Assembly: GCA_018894105.1 (NCBI GenBank)
Contig: CM032128.1
Location: 20,937,001 to 21,001,000 of the forward strand
Source: Jacaranda mimosifolia
Lineage: Eukaryota; Streptophyta; Magnoliopsida; Lamiales; Bignoniaceae
Direction: 5' to 3'
Length of the DNA: 64,000 nucleotides
Shown here: positions 46,926-59,700 of the stretch, piece by piece
Numbering within the stretch: position 1 is the stretch's first letter
Layout: every line of letters starts with the position of its first letter
Notes under the pieces: model-generated
The model's database searches: none
What the model was told of the DNA's origin: nothing
The model's input: only the letters and a program-made list of their open reading frames with translations
Made by a program: the position numbers and the translations under genes

Positions 46926-47929
46926 TGATGCGTAGGAGTGGAGTGAGTTTCTTTTCGGTAGACAACAATCGATCTATTCGTTTGTATTCTTTGGAATGCT
47001 TGTCGAGAGATTCTGTGTTCTCAAAGTTTCTCGAGGTTTTGCAATTCTTTATGAATGATTTCTTATGTCCAAGTTCTCTTTGGACTTTCCGCGTTGGGTG
47101 CCTACACCAGGGCACCCGTTAAGCTCTCAATGTCTTTTTAGGTGTTAGAGTTGAATGTCCAATAACAATTAGTTGGGTGTTTGTTCTCTTGACAAATATG
47201 GAGCTCAATCTTTCCTATGATAGAGATCAAATGAGTGCCACGGAATAACTAATATTAGGAAGGGGCTTAGAAAAATTCTTTGGAATAAAATTGGTGCTTT
47301 CAGGGGAATGGAGGATGCTCATTCAAGGATCTTGTTCTACGGATGACCTAGAGGGCTTTCTTGGAGTATTTCATGTTTGGACAGACTCCGCCAAGTCTGA
47401 AGTCTCAATGGGTGTTTTTCAATGTTTCCAAGGATAGGTTTTTTTTTTTTTAAGATCTTAGAATTAATTCACTCTGCTCCATACTAGGAGCAAAATTGAA
47501 GTCTTTTAGAAATTAGGTATAGGTCAAATCTAAGCGTGTAGACTTATGTATTATAGTGAGTTTAGAGCATGCTTCATTTTGCATTTTGCGTAATTTTTTT
47601 CTATGGAGCTTTCATTTCAAGGATCCCTTAAGATCACATCGTGGAGTTTTATGTTTCCACAAGCACTTAGGCATTTTCTATTACTTGCAAGGCAATCTAC
47701 GTAACTAGAATATGCCTTCCAAATAACCTGTTACCTTTTGTTCTGGATACCCATAAAATAAATGTTTCTGCAGTGGGTGGTCACAGCATAATCTACTTTG
47801 TTTTGCATTCGTAGAGGTTTTCTTTCAGTGATGTGCCATTTTCACAAAAGTTAATTAGCTGATTCCCAAGTGTTGTCAATATATCAAGGTAAGCTTAAGG
47901 TATGATAAGGGTACATGAGCGAGGCACAA

Positions 47930-48525
47930 AGCTTATTCTTATTGAGTTTTGTCATAAGTCCCCCTGAAGGGATTTTATTAAGTCATGTAGATTGGCAGAG
48001 CATGTCCTGTGAATCTCACTAGGGAGGTCTCATCAGGATACTTAGTCTCTTGAATCAAGTTCTGAGTGCCTCACTCGTAAGGGCTTTTCACAGTACATAA
48101 TTTCTTGCATGAAGTTTGATTGTGTACCTCGATGGTGTAGTTTTATCATGATTACTAATCAATATGGCTATGTTTTGTCGGGAGCCCTATCCTAGATATC
48201 TTAAGGTCGATGCTCAGTGTGACAGCAGCATGGTAGCATGAGCCTCGTTCATGAGGGCTCCATAGTACTTGGTTAATCTGTTCGAATATAATTAAATACC
48301 TCATGGGTGGATGAGGTTCTCTCACGATATTCAGTCGTTTATTGCTAATATAGTTATGTGCCTCTTTATTGAGAGTTTATGTAGTACTTACTGAATCACA
48401 TCGGAGAAAATTGGATACCTCATTAGTGAGGTTTCATTGCAGCACTTAGCAATTCATTTTGAATGTAGTTGTGTGCCTCGTTGGTGAGAGCTTATAAGAA
48501 TTAAGCATTGCGATGACATTTCGAA
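47930..48525. repeat. Tandem-repeat array 1 in gypsy C
   Basis: About seven degenerate units of roughly 75-85 bases built on 'TgtGCCTCgTTggTGAGgGcTTaTcaAGTACTTAg' and a following 'aaTttnTTG' phrase (e.g. near 48052, 48125, 48255, 48360, 48420, 48480). Confidence 0.75.
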
Positions 48526-48779
48526 GAGGATCCTGTTTAAAGGGTCTTAACTTTGTTAATAATTGTTAAAGTGAAGGTTGACCATAGGCCTCATTCAGGA
48601 GGTCTTTATTATGTAACAAGCCTTATTACTAAACATCAAGTCATTACCATGAGAAGTGGCATGTAGGTTGCATGCTCCCAGAGGGGTTCAATAGTTGATT
48701 GTAGGGTTTCAACCATGTATCCTAGTGAGCTTATACTTAATTGATTAAGTATTAACCCATTTTAATTTTGAAGTCTTAA

Positions 48780-49370
48780 GGTATTGCCACTTTCCTCGAG
48801 GAGGAGTTATAGTAGGTTTTTTACGTGGTGACCACATGCCCTCGGAGGGACCTTATATGCTAAAAGTTGCCACTCGCCTCTATGGAGGTTTTACTATGGG
48901 CTTTGGAGTGTCGATCACATATCTCCAGATGGACCTTATAATGGGATTATTTTGAGGAGGTGCCACCTACCTAGAGGATTTTAGGTAGGCGACCATGCAC
49001 TCTCAGAGGAGCCATATATTAAGATTATGCCTAGGAGTGACCACTTACATGGAGAATTTATGGTGGGCTTTTTTGGGCAGCGACCACATACTCCTGAAAG
49101 AGTCATGTAGTAGGATTATGCTTGAGAAGTGCCACCTACGAGGATTTATGCTTGAATGTTTTGGGCAGCAACCATGTATTCTCAAAGGAACCATATAGTG
49201 GGATTATACTTGGGTGGCAACCACTTGCTCCAATAGGAGCCTTATAGTGCGATTATGCTAAGGTGGCGACCACATACTCTTCGAGGAACCTTATAACTAA
49301 ATTATGCCTAGATGGAGAACATATACTTCTAGAGGAGCCTTACAATGGGATTATGTCGGAGAGTCATCAA
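48780..49370. repeat. Tandem-repeat array 2 in gypsy C
   Basis: About ten degenerate units of roughly 55-62 bases with 'gGCgACCACatAcTCtngaGGAgcCtTATAgTGGGATTATGctTgg'. The phrase is shared with the gypsy B array (33165-33540). Confidence 0.8.
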
Positions 49371-49880
49371 GGGTGCTCCAAAAAGCAGTGCGCAAGCACC
49401 ATCAATGATTTAAATGATGTTCACTATCATAAAGAATCTTAAATAATCGGATTAGTACAAAAAAAATGATAATAAAAATATCTCGAGAATCTCAAAATAA
49501 TCTAAGTACTTGAATAATGCAAAATTAATACTCAAAATTAAAACCATAAGAAGCTTAGTAGGAGTGAGTAGACATAAGTAGTGAACGCACGGAAGGGGCT
49601 TTATCCCCTTGCTTCTTCTTATTTTTATTTCCTTCATCGTGTGTTTCATGCCTATTGGCTTCTTAAATGGTGAAGGCTTACTCAATCTTGATGTGCTTCT
49701 CAATGCATGTCAAGTACTCTTCTAAAGTGTCATAAGGTTTTTTAACAATCGACTCTCAAAACTTCAAGTGCTTCAAGTTCTGCTAGATTATGTTAGGCAG
49801 GAGTTCCTGACTAATGTGAGAGATCTCGTATACTGCCTGGACGAAGTATTTGAGGTAATTTCTTCAGGAGTATTGATGTA

Positions 49881-51061
49881 ACACTCTCCAATAGTGGGCT
49901 AATAACCTATTGCTTTTCCTATTCCTTGGAGGAATTTTCTCCATCCAACATCTAGCTATGTGATAGGTCAGTAGGTTGCCACTCTCCATTTCGCCATATT
50001 CGCACCTTGGAGGTTTCTTTAGCTTTATCGACCTTCATGTGCCCTTAATTTGATATGTGCAATCCTTGTCAATTTTGAAAATATTTTGGGGCTTGCTTTT
50101 GCTCCCACAAACTTCTAGGATTTCTATAGTACATCTTTTGTGGATTATCTTTTGATTGCTTACATCTATGGTTTCTTCATTAGATCCAACCAAACAAGTT
50201 TTTCTTTCTAGCTATCTACTAGGATCTTCCTTATTTATGAGTTGGACAAAGAGGCCAGGATTATTGTGATTACATAACATTCTTCTTTTCTTGTCCAAAA
50301 TCTCTTTCTTTGAGGATAAGTTAAAATGTGTAAGATGCTTCTTGTATGTTCGAGGAGCCAATTTTGGTGAGTGGACTTGTTTCTACTTTGTGGTCCTCTT
50401 TGAGGTTTTGATCTCCACAATTCTCCATACTTTGAGTCTGGTTGGTCATCTCAGGAGTTACCTTTGATGTCTGGCAATGACTTTTCAGGATACCCTTGCT
50501 AGACTGAGTCTCGGTGGTCATCTTGGGAGTCACCTTTGATATCTGGCAACAACTCTTTAAGATACCCTTGCTAGATTAGTCCTTCGATCTTGTTCCATAG
50601 ATGACCACTTCCTTTGATAATTCATTTCTTGTTGAGATGGACATGCTTGTATTTCTCCAAACTTTATATATCAAGTCCTTTGCCATCTTTCTGGCCGTAG
50701 GATACCTTCAAGATCAACACTCATAGAGTACCTTCTTGGCCTTCTAGAATTATTCATCACCTCCTGTGATCCCTCATGGGAGTTGTTGTCTCTCATGCAT
50801 GGATGCACTTTCAGGGTTAGGTCAAGAAATTCTCTAGAATGGATAGGTTTTTAACTATATGAGATGGAGCTCCGATTGCAATAAGCAATCACCGTGATGG
50901 GTCCGATTACAAAAAAGACTGCATGTCCACATGTGGTGGTAGAGGAGGACAGCACCTCACCCTCCCTTCATCCTCCATTCTATCCTTTCCAAGAAAGACA
51001 ATACTTGCTTGCTCCTAAAAGAGGATTGGGTAACACTTCTAAGGTTCGGTTTGAAAGACAA
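49881..51061. other. Unassigned stretch between gypsy C and copia D
   Basis: No domain recognised. The minus strand has open pieces (50533-50321, 50420-50235) that carry a charged sequence without known motifs. A 72-bp tandem duplication is centred on 50440-50590. It may be the gag N-terminal region of gypsy C or a small unrelated insertion. Confidence 0.4.
50441..50590. repeat. 72-bp tandem duplication
   Basis: Two imperfect copies, the second starting 72 bases after the first ('ggtcatctcaggagttacct' and 'ggtcatcttgggagtcacct', 50444 and 50516), each followed by 'ttgatntctggcaa' and 'gatacccttgctaga'. Length is a multiple of three, so on the minus strand it adds 24 codons to the open piece. 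Confidence 0.8.
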
Positions 51062-53246
51062 AGTAAGTCAAGGATCCAACTAATAACACTTAAAAACTAA
51101 AATCTAACTTGATTTATACCTCCAAAATGATCTAAATTCATGTTGTTAAACTAAATTAAGGTCAAAAAATATCTCAAAAGCAAATTCCAACTGAAATAAA
51201 GAATACAAGCTAGATCTCTCCAACACAGTCTCCTCATGGCGCAGCAGAGTGTGAGCAACCTTTTCCTAGCCAAATCACTTCAGAATTGAGTGAAACTTAA
51301 ACCAAACGAATACCAACGCCTTGATGTATCTCTAGTAAAAATTTCAACCTAAAAAAGTTTCAGCAAGACCTCCAATAGATGCACCAAAATTACTGCCCAA
51401 ACAGAGGATCTCCAAAAGTTAAGCAATCCAAATGTATTACCTCTAATAATAAGATCCAGACACCAACGGGCAATCTAATTTCTCCTAGATCAACTGGAAG
51501 ATAAAAGAAGAAATGAGGATGATGAAGGGAAAAAATCAAGAGAGGGTGAGGTGAAGAAAAATGTGAAGCCTTAACACATGAGAGAATCACAAAAATTGGA
51601 GGGAAAATGAGGAATCTAACAATTAGAGCTAAATGCTTGCTTTTCATGTGTGTTGACCGCGTCCTTTTATATCTATATATAAAGGAAGGATGGTGTGATG
51701 CCAAGTTGGCATCATGCCTCCTCAAGGTGACGCCAACTTGCATGCAAATGGCATCTGCATTTTGTGTGCATTTGAATTTCATTTGGAATCTTCATTTCAT
51801 CTAATGAAATGTCATCCAAATAAATTCTAATGCCACACCAAATGAACTTTTCATTTGAATTTTCCCTCCAAAATAAATTCTTCACTTTAATTAAATTAAA
51901 TAATTTAATTTAATTAAACTTTGGCTTAACCTTTAAGTCAACTAACTTAACTCTTTAAGCTAGTAATAATTAACTTAACTCTTTAAGTTAACTTGACCAA
52001 TTGATAGTTATGTAGCACCAATTAAATTAATATTTAATTTAATTGGTCTAATTCAACTCCTTAAATTATGTAGATCAATTTAACAATTAAATTGATCAAG
52101 CCAAAATAACTAAAAATTGCACCAACCATTTTCCTCTCATTTTCGGTCAACTTGGAATTTCTCTAATACTTAAAAAATTCCCTTCATCAAGTAGGATTTC
52201 CAATTAGCTTTTTTGTGTGACCCATTAGGTTTTACCATTCATTGGACATTAGCTCACAACTTTTTTGACTTTAGAATATCAAATATTCACATTGGTTTAA
52301 ACTCATTTAAACTCATTAAAGAGTACCCAATCTCCATGGTCGATGTCCAACCTCAAACCTATGGAGCCCAACAACTGGCCGAATGAATGTTTTTGGTGAA
52401 CCATTATAGCTCTATGCGTACCATGAAAATATGGTCTTTTCCTCTCTTATCTCCATGAAAGAAGCCTAAGGCAAGATATTTATCGGCTCCCTAATAGCCT
52501 ATATACTGTGTTTCTATTCTCAATGTTCAATTCCAGTTTATGACCTTATATTTGGAAAACTCTTTTTCCAAATTGTCATACTGCCTTGCGTAAGGACTCC
52601 TTAGAATCGATCATTATGGAACACATAGGAAATATACTTACCCTTCACAAAGATGAGGAATCGGATCTCATTTTAGATCTCATAAACCTCTATGTCTAAG
52701 TAACTCATACCCAAATCAAACGGCCCGCTAAGTAGCCAATGAAGAGTCAAAGCATAAAGACCTAAACATAAGGTTACAATGGATCCTTAGGTCAAAGGAC
52801 TAATTATATGCACTAGCGACAGCTGGAGAACTTGTCACTACCGATATGCCATAATGGCTACTTAGTGGACTCTTTAGGCGAGACTCCAGTACCTTGTTCT
52901 CTAACAAGCACCTGCCAACATGCACCTATGTCATACATGGCATGCTCATGGAATGGAGAAATATCCAACCCTTGGATTATGTGTCATTAGTGCAAGTTAT
53001 CCGAATCTTAGATGCCATGTCTTATAAGATTCTATGACTTGGGATATTTAAGATCATAATCGTGTAAGACTTATTCCATGATAACATAATCTTATATGAT
53101 CTAAGGGGTTCAACAATATGCCAGTGAAGTCAAATAAGCATAAGATGAAGATGGTCATTTATAATGAATATCATTCAATCAAGATTATCTCACAAGTGAA
53201 ATAGTTTGCATGCTAATCTCATTGGTTGTGGGGCACTATTCCAACA
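51062..53246 (-). repeat. Copia D 3' LTR
   Basis: Right end TCCAACA (minus strand TGTTGGAATAGTGCCCC); left end AGTAAG, equivalent to TGTAAG in the other LTR, so the TG has mutated. TATA box on the minus strand at 51685-51665. Same family as 1-2900 and 40496-42719. Confidence 0.85.
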
Positions 53247-53262
53247 ATCTCTCACTTTCCCT
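53247..53262 (-). promoter_or_regulatory. Copia D polypurine tract
   Basis: On the minus strand GGGAAAGTGAGAGATT stands directly before the LTR start. Confidence 0.75.
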
Positions 53263-53299
53263 AAACCCAATGCCCCATAGTCCTAAGACCCATCTTCAC

Positions 53300-53830
53300 A
53301 AGATGTCCCTCAAAGACCTTTTGGGTTAGGGGTTTAGTCAGTAGATCTGCTATATTCTCTTCCAAGGCAACTATTTCCACTCGTATGTCACCTCTACCTA
53401 TAATCTCCTGGATCAAATGGTATCGCCTCTAAATGTGCTTGAATTAATGATGAGATCTTGGCTCATTGGCTTGTGCAACTGCACCATTGTTGTCACAGAA
53501 GACAACTATAAGCTTTGACATGCTAAGAACTACATCCAACTCTTGGATGAAGTTTTCGATTCAAACTCCTTCCTTTGCAGCTTCCGAAGCTGCGATATAT
53601 TCTGATTTAGTGGTAGAATCGATCGTAGTATCTTATTTAGAACTTTTCCAACTCACCGCACCGCCATTGAGGCAAAATAAAAATTCAGAAATGGATTTTA
53701 GGTCATTTGTATCTGATTGGAAACTTGAATCTGAAAACCTCTCTGGTTTCAATTCTTCATTTCCATAAACCAAAAATAAGCCCTTAGTCCTTCTTAACTA
53801 CTTAAAGATTGCTTTAACGACCACCCAGTG
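53300..53830 (-). pseudogene. Copia D RNase H, broken
   Basis: Minus-strand reading gives fragments of the copia RNase H, e.g. 'STTKSEYIAASEAAKEGV' (about 53617-53560, family 'ST.EAEY.A...A..E..W'), followed by 'LKLIVVFCDNNGAV' with the 'C.N..AI' block. It continues to a region near 53440-53300 equivalent to '..HI....H..R......G......P......D..TK'. Several stops. Confidence 0.7.
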
Positions 53831-53922
53831 ACACTTACTGGGATTGAATTGAAAGTGGCTTGTAACATTTAGAGAATTTGCTACATTTGATCTTGTACAT
53901 TGAACTGCATATATTATGCTCT

Positions 53923-54640
53923 CTATAACAGATGTATAAGGTATCGTGACATCTTTTGTCTCTCTCCCCCAGTCTTAGGGGCCATAGACTTAGAGAGATA
54001 AAGACCATGTCCCATAGGGAGGAATCCCTTCTTGGATTCTTCCATACTAAACCGTTTTAGTATTTTGTTAATGTACAGGGTTTGGGATAACCCCAACATC
54101 CTCTTCAATCTATCTCTATAGATACATATTTCTAATATGTAGGATGCTTCTCCCAAATTCTTCATGGAGAATTGAGTAGATAACCACGCTTTAGTACACT
54201 TTAATATTCCTACCTCATTCCCAATGAGAATGATGTCATCGACATAAAGCACAATAACTGTACACTATTTCCAGCCACCTTCTTGTATACATGAGGTTCA
54301 TACACATTTTTGACAAAGCCAAACGATTTGACTATCTTATCAAAGCGTATGTTCCAACTTCGGGATGCTTGCTTAAGTCCGTAAATGGGTCTCTCGAGTT
54401 TGCAAACCTTTTACTCACTTCCTTTGGGTGTAAAACCTTGTAGTTGCTCCATATAGATTTCTTCTTCAATGTTTCCATTGAGGAAAGTGGTTTCACATCC
54501 ATTTTCCATATCTCATAGTCATAATATGCGATTATGGCCAGTAAAATTCGAATAAACTTAGGCATTACAACCGGTGCAAAGGTTTCCTCGAAATTAATAT
54601 CAAATCTTTGAGTATAACCTTTTACCATTAGTTATGCCTT
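53923..54640 (-). pseudogene. Copia D reverse transcriptase, broken
   Basis: The 98-codon open piece 54628-54332 has 'MVKGYTQRFDINFEETFAPV' and 'IWKMDVK', RT blocks. The 109-codon piece 54252-53923 has 'LYVDDIILIGNEVG' with the Y-V-D-D catalytic box intact (54246-54235) and 'FSMKNLGEASYILEI'. A frame change and a missing 'KALYGLKQAPR' block lie between 54332 and 54252. Otherwise the family pattern is well kept. Confidence 0.9.
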
Positions 54641-55680
54641 AAAGGTCATTACCTCTCCATCGACTCCTAGCTTTCACTTATAGAACCAATGGAAACTATT
54701 CCCTCCAGTAGATCTACCAAAGTCCATACTTTGTTAGAGTACATAGAGTCCATTTTAGATTTCATGGAATCAAGCCAATGTCCTGAGTTTATGTCCAACA
54801 TAGCTTCCTCATGGGTCTTTAGATTGCTATCCGATTAGCCCATCCCATGAAGAAATTTGAACCTTTTAGGTTACTTCTTGATTCAGTTCAACCTTCTCAA
54901 AGGTTATGTATGAGGCTCTCCACTTGTTTTCATTACTTGTGGGATTTGATGATCATTTTGAACTTCATCAAGTTCAATAACAGTGCCCTTTCTATCCAAT
55001 AGGAATTTTTTTTCCAAAAAGTGGGTGTTCCTCCAAACAAACACCTTTTGTTCTGAGGGATCATAAATGTAATAACCCATAAACTCTCTTGGGTATCCTA
55101 CAAGCTTGCACAAGGTGGATCTATTATCAAACTTGTCTTTCACTAACCACTGGACATAAGTGGGAGACCCCCAAACCTTTAAATAATGGTAAAATGGTGC
55201 TTTAACATGCTACATTTCATGTGGTATTTTTCGCACTGACTTTGAGGGTGCTATATTTAGTAGCCTCATTGTCGTCTCTAAGGCGTATTCCTAAAAGTGT
55301 TTAGGCACATCGGAAAAGCTCATCATGGAGCATACCATGTCCAACAAGGTATGGTTTCTCCTCTCAGCTACTCCATTGTGTTGGGGTGTGCTGAGTGGAG
55401 TCCATTGAGAGAGAATATATTCTCTTTTAGATACTCCAAGAATTCGGTACTTAAGTATTCTCCTCCTCAATTCGATCAAAGAGCTTTAATACTAAGTACC
55501 TTTTGCTTTACCACTTCATATTGTTACTCTTTGAACTTTTCAAAGGCTTCGAACTTGTACTTCATAAGATACACGTGTCCGAATTGAGTGTGATCATCGA
55601 TGAAGGTAATGAAGTAAGAAAGGCCTCCTCTTGCACTAACTCTTAGTGGATCACAAATATCCGTATGGATCAAATCCAAA
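54641..55680 (-). pseudogene. Copia D integrase, broken
   Basis: The pieces 55479-55291 ('TPLSTPQHNGVAERRNHTLL') and 55143-54904 ('DPSEQKVFVWRNTHFLEKKF') are copia integrase blocks, and further right 'YFITFIDDHTQFGHVYLMKY' can be read near 55610-55550, i.e. the start of the catalytic core. Frame breaks at about 55480, 55290 and 55160. Integrase inserts the cDNA. Confidence 0.85.
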
Positions 55681-56218
55681 GGACTTATGATTTACTCGGA
55701 TTGTCCTACAAAAAGAGACTTGGTCATTTTTCCCTTTAAACAAGACTCACTAGTAGGAAGTTCCTCAATGCCACTAACATTTAGGGTTTTAAGAGCTTCT
55801 AGCTTGTTGGTCCTATTTTTAGAGATATGCCCAAGTCTTGCATGTCATAAGATAGCATCTCCTTGGATATCTAACTTTTTTTTACTTGATTGAATGTGCA
55901 TCAATGAAGGTTGAGAATCTAATATGTACAATCAATTGTTTAATGTACCTTGTGCAATTAAAGAACCATTATTTAATGCTTTCAACTTCCCATTAGATAT
56001 AGAAAAATCAAATCCTTCATTATCTAATTTGGGAATTGAAATAATATTCTATATAAAATTCGGTATGTAGAAACATGGATCAAGTACAATCATAGAATTC
56101 CCCAAGTCTAACTTGATAACACCTTGGACCATGGTGGCAACGCTTGCTCCATTTTCCTAGGTGGAGGATCATATCCCCTTCATTGAGACTCTTTTTTCTT
56201 TCCATCCCCTGTAACGAA
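55681..56218 (-). pseudogene. Copia D protease and pre-integrase region, broken
   Basis: Around 56230-56190 the minus strand gives 'CNSLQGMERKKSLNEGDMIL', equivalent to the protease block 'H.CNSLQ......L..GE..L'. The D-S-G box is shifted out of frame. Toward 55870-55800 is a degraded pre-integrase region. No intact protease. Confidence 0.65.
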
Positions 56219-57093
56219 TTACAAAGGTAAGAACCACATGTGGTAGTGGACTTCAATAAAGTACATACCATTTTCAAGGGTTGCAAGGCAAGCTTTGCAA
56301 TTCCTTCTCCAATGCCCTTTCTCGTCACAATGGAAACATGTAGCATCGGTTTTAGCCTCTTTCTTCTTCTTAACTCCCACTGAATTTTTCAAGGGTTGCT
56401 TCCCTTTTGAAATAGAACTTTTCTTCTTCTTATCTCCCTTTCTAGGACCCCTTGGGCCCTTGAACTTAGAAAAGGATGCAAGTATAAGAGGCTTATCATT
56501 TTTCATCATCACCTCAGTGGTTACCAACATGTTCACCAATTCGTCAATCGTCACTTCTTGCTTGGACATGTTAAAGTTCATAACAATTGGTTGAACGAGC
56601 TTGGCAATAACTGTAGGATCAAATTCACATAGAGGTCATTGTCCATTATGACATCAAGTTGACCAAGCTTTTCAATTAGCCCAATCATCTTTAACCCGTG
56701 GTTATAAATACTTATGCCCTTAGTCATTCTAGACCTAAAGAGCTCTTTAGATAAAGCGAACCTTTCGCATCTAGTTCGAACACCATACAACTCTTGTAGA
56801 TGTGCATAGATCTGACTGGCATGCTTCATATGCTCATGAGTTTTTTGCAACTCATTTGTAAAAGATGCCATCATGAGACACCTTTTTTGTAGATCATCAT
56901 CCACAAATTTCGTGAACAATTCATGGGCCTCATTGGTGGCGTCATCGCCAATGGTATCCGGTGAACTTTGATCAAGAACGTAAGTCTTCTTTTCAGAGTC
57001 AAGCACTATTTTGAGGTTTCTCAGCCAATCACGGAAATTAGACCCTATTAGTTTATTGGTTTCCAAAATTGTTTTGAGTGGATTCTTAGCCAT
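56219..57093 (-). pseudogene. Copia D gag, nearly intact but split
   Basis: Two open pieces, 57093-56578 (171 codons, starting MAKNPLKTILETNKLIGSNF) and 56581-56219 (120 codons). They carry the gag blocks 'NFRDWLRNLKIVLDSEK', 'MMASFTNELQKTHEHMKHAS' and a CCHC zinc knuckle C-F-H-C-x4-H-x4-C, all Cys/His residues present (about 56345-56304). A frame change near 56580 divides the two. Gag forms the particle and the zinc knuckle binds the RNA. One of the best-preserved parts of the window. Confidence 0.9.
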
Positions 57094-57434
57094 TTTGAGT
57101 TTAAAGATTTCAAAAATCTACAAAAAATGATAAAAAAGAATATAAGCATGTGATTAACTATTGATATTTGAAAATATGTTTATGGTCTTTCAAGTATGTT
57201 TTTCTCCCACTATTTTATCAAATCCTTCACCCTCTAGAAGAATTTGGGAAATTATATTTCCTAGTGAGAATCAAGACCCTATGGACTTGTAAGTGGACCC
57301 CTGTGACCGAGTGCCATCCACAAACAATCAAAAGGTAAGCAACATTTGCTAATTGCATCATATGCAACTCTTGATATATCCTGCCTTACTCTTCATGTAG
57401 ATCCCCATGATCGGACGACCTCTATATTAATAGG
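57094..57434 (-). other. Copia D leader, part next to gag
   Basis: No coding sequence. At 57285-57325 it carries a phrase 'acttgtaagtggacccctg...ccgagtgccatc' that recurs at 60737-60776 beyond the solo LTR. Confidence 0.6.
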
Positions 57435-58929
57435 TGTTAACACCCCTAAAATTTGGTATTTTGAGAAAATAAGGATTTAGAAATCAAGATATTGGTTGGT
57501 CGAATTTTAGGGCCCAAAATATAAATTAAAAGAAATTAATTGTATGAAAATTAAAAGTTTTGGGTTCGAATTGCAATTTGAGAAGACTTGATTTACCAAC
57601 AATTGAAAGTTTTATGGGTTAAAATGAGTATTTTAGGTCAAATGGGTGAATTTGAGGCACTAATAAGTCTAGGGGCTTAATTGAAAATGATCAATATTTG
57701 GAAGCCAATTTATAATTCCAAAAAATAGGCTTATATATAGCAATTGCACCCCCATTCTTTCAAAATTCACACATGTAGCCATCGTCTTCCTCTTCCAGCA
57801 ACATTCTTTGGCAAACAACAAAACCCACCATATTATACACCATTTTACTCCTCTCAGCTCAAGGAACTCAAAATACCAAAATCTTGTAGAACTAATCGGT
57901 GTAGTAGCGAAAAATGGAGCTGAAAGTCTCGATCGTGGTGGTGGTGATGGGTTTCTCCATTCCGGCAACTGAAGCTCGGGTTTAAGTACTGGGTTTTGTT
58001 GGGCTTAGCTCAAGGATTACAGAGGTACCTTCAATTTCATAAACAAACCATCGGCAGTAAAGGAATTGGGCAAAAATTGAGACAGCAGAGATGGTGGCGC
58101 TGGAACTTATAGGCGACAGTTGAGGGTTAATCGAAGGAGTTTGAAGAAATTGAATTGGGGGTTTGGTTCATCTCGCTGAAACGCATTGAACGGAGGTAGT
58201 GGTGAGTTTTTTCAACAGACAACGGTACGGTGGCAGTGTAGAGATAGAATCTTCATCTCATCACGAGGATCACATGCACGAAAGTTGATCATGAAAATTC
58301 CTTATCGATTTAAGGATTTGGGTAATTGATCGAAATTGGGTTATTACATTACATGTATATGCATATATATACCAATCTTTATAACACCTTGTATAATCGA
58401 AAGGAATAAGCAACATGATCAGAAAAATTGAGACATGCATGTATACGATAGGCTAAGTGGACTCAGATTTATTATATCACATGATAAACTATTATTAATT
58501 AAGATAATTAAGTGATGAAAATCCTAATTTTAGGTAACTGTGACTTTAGTAGCAAACTTAAATTATTAACGATAATTGGGCTATTATAATTGATATTGTG
58601 TAACGTTATAAGGTTAATTATGTAATTTAAGGATCTGACTATATTATCTTTTACCGATGTGAATGAACTCCGAGAATATTTTCATAATAACGGCGAGATT
58701 AACATATTTTGTAACGATAATACTGAACTAAAACCCTAAATTACCGAACTAGCTGAGTAACTGTTGATTTTTAGAGTATTAATCGTATAACTGTAATTAT
58801 AGGGTTGAATGAGGTTTTGACAGTGAACCTACTCTTTAGTTAGGTGATGAAGAGTTAGGCCCTGCGAATCAGTAGGCTTTGATTTCTTCACTGAGATTGT
58901 TAAGGTGAGGGTTTACCACTTTGGTACTT

Positions 58930-59190
58930 ATTTTGTATGAGCCTACTCATTATTTGTTGTACCCCTTTGAGGGTCTACCCTCTTGGGTATTTGCTTGTAG
59001 GCCCTGTGAGGATCCGCCAATCTGGCACTTTCTTGTACTTATATATTATTGTGATAAACCCCTATGAGGGTTCTTGTTTCTGTACTGACTACATCATGTT
59101 TATTGAAATATGTACATTGCTTGAAATTTCAATTGTTATTTGTTATTTGATTGCACACCCCTATGAGGGTTATCGTTTGTTATTAATTCT
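58930..59190. repeat. CCCCTATGAGGGT repeated motif in the solo LTR
   Basis: The palindromic motif ACCCCTATGAGGGTT or close variants occurs at about 58961, 59056 and 59158, with a weaker CCCTGTGAGGATC at 59003. Spacings of 50-100 bases. Confidence 0.6.
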
Positions 59191-59529
59191 GAATCCTATC
59201 TGTTTTGGTGCCCAAAACTCGTGCTTGTTATCTGTATCACTCTGTTGCCTGACCGTATTGTTATATGTACCGTCCTGTGTCGTTATTTGTTGCCGTTCCA
59301 GTACACTTGTTATCCGTTACAACTTTAAATGGCCATGTTGGCTTACCTAAATTGTTTACTAATATCGTATTGCCTTATTGATAATTCTATACTATCATGT
59401 ATTGTTATCTATTGCCTCGTTGGCATACTTATTTTATCCAGTATTAGCAAGGCACTAGGAATTTATGGGCATCTGCCACGTACCAAACTATCACGCTATG
59501 GTAAAACTTACTGATTGACTGTGATAAGT

Positions 59530-59700
59530 TGTTCTTTGCTGTTATGCTCGGGATGTGCTGATATGACTGTTTGTCTGATTGACTGATTGCGATAAGTTGA
59601 TCCCAGCCGTTGAGCTCAGGACATGCTGATAAGTTGATCCTAACTATTGAGCTCGGGACGTACTATTAAGTTGTTCCCAGTTGTTATGCTCGGGACGTGC
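59530..59700. repeat. Short tandem repeats around CTCGGGACGTGCTGA
   Basis: Four imperfect units of about 35-50 bases ('gttatgctcgggatgtgctga', 'gttgagctcaggacatgctga', 'attgagctcgggacgtact', 'gttatgctcgggacgtgctga') with GTTGATCC/GTTGTTCC phrases between. Confidence 0.7.

Larger units (their letters stand above)
46926..49880 (-). mobile_element. Gypsy element C remnant, related to gypsy B
   Basis: Left end 46926-47085 aligns with the gypsy B LTR (46926 TGATGCG...; 'aatgatttcttatgtccaagttctctttgg'). From 47230 to 47880 nothing is readable. Two tandem-repeat arrays follow. At about 49870-49630 the minus strand reads a gag segment ending in 'ISQELLPNIIQ', then 'LEEYL', equivalent to the gypsy B gag at 35000. 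No protease, RT or integrase was seen. The right boundary is unclear. Probably an old internally deleted member of the gypsy B family. Confidence 0.65.

Noticed and set aside
48780..49370. CRISPR-like array
   Set aside because: Units are degenerate and contiguous without regular unique spacers, and the genome is a plant; it is a transposon tandem array.
51390..51782. 130-codon minus-strand ORF in the copia D LTR, repeated at 62583-62846
   Set aside because: Lies inside an LTR just after its TATA box; present in both LTRs but disrupted differently, so it is not a conserved protein.
53300..57093. Copia D as an autonomous element
   Set aside because: Frame changes in gag, protease, integrase, RT and RNase H, despite an intact Y-V-D-D box and zinc knuckle.
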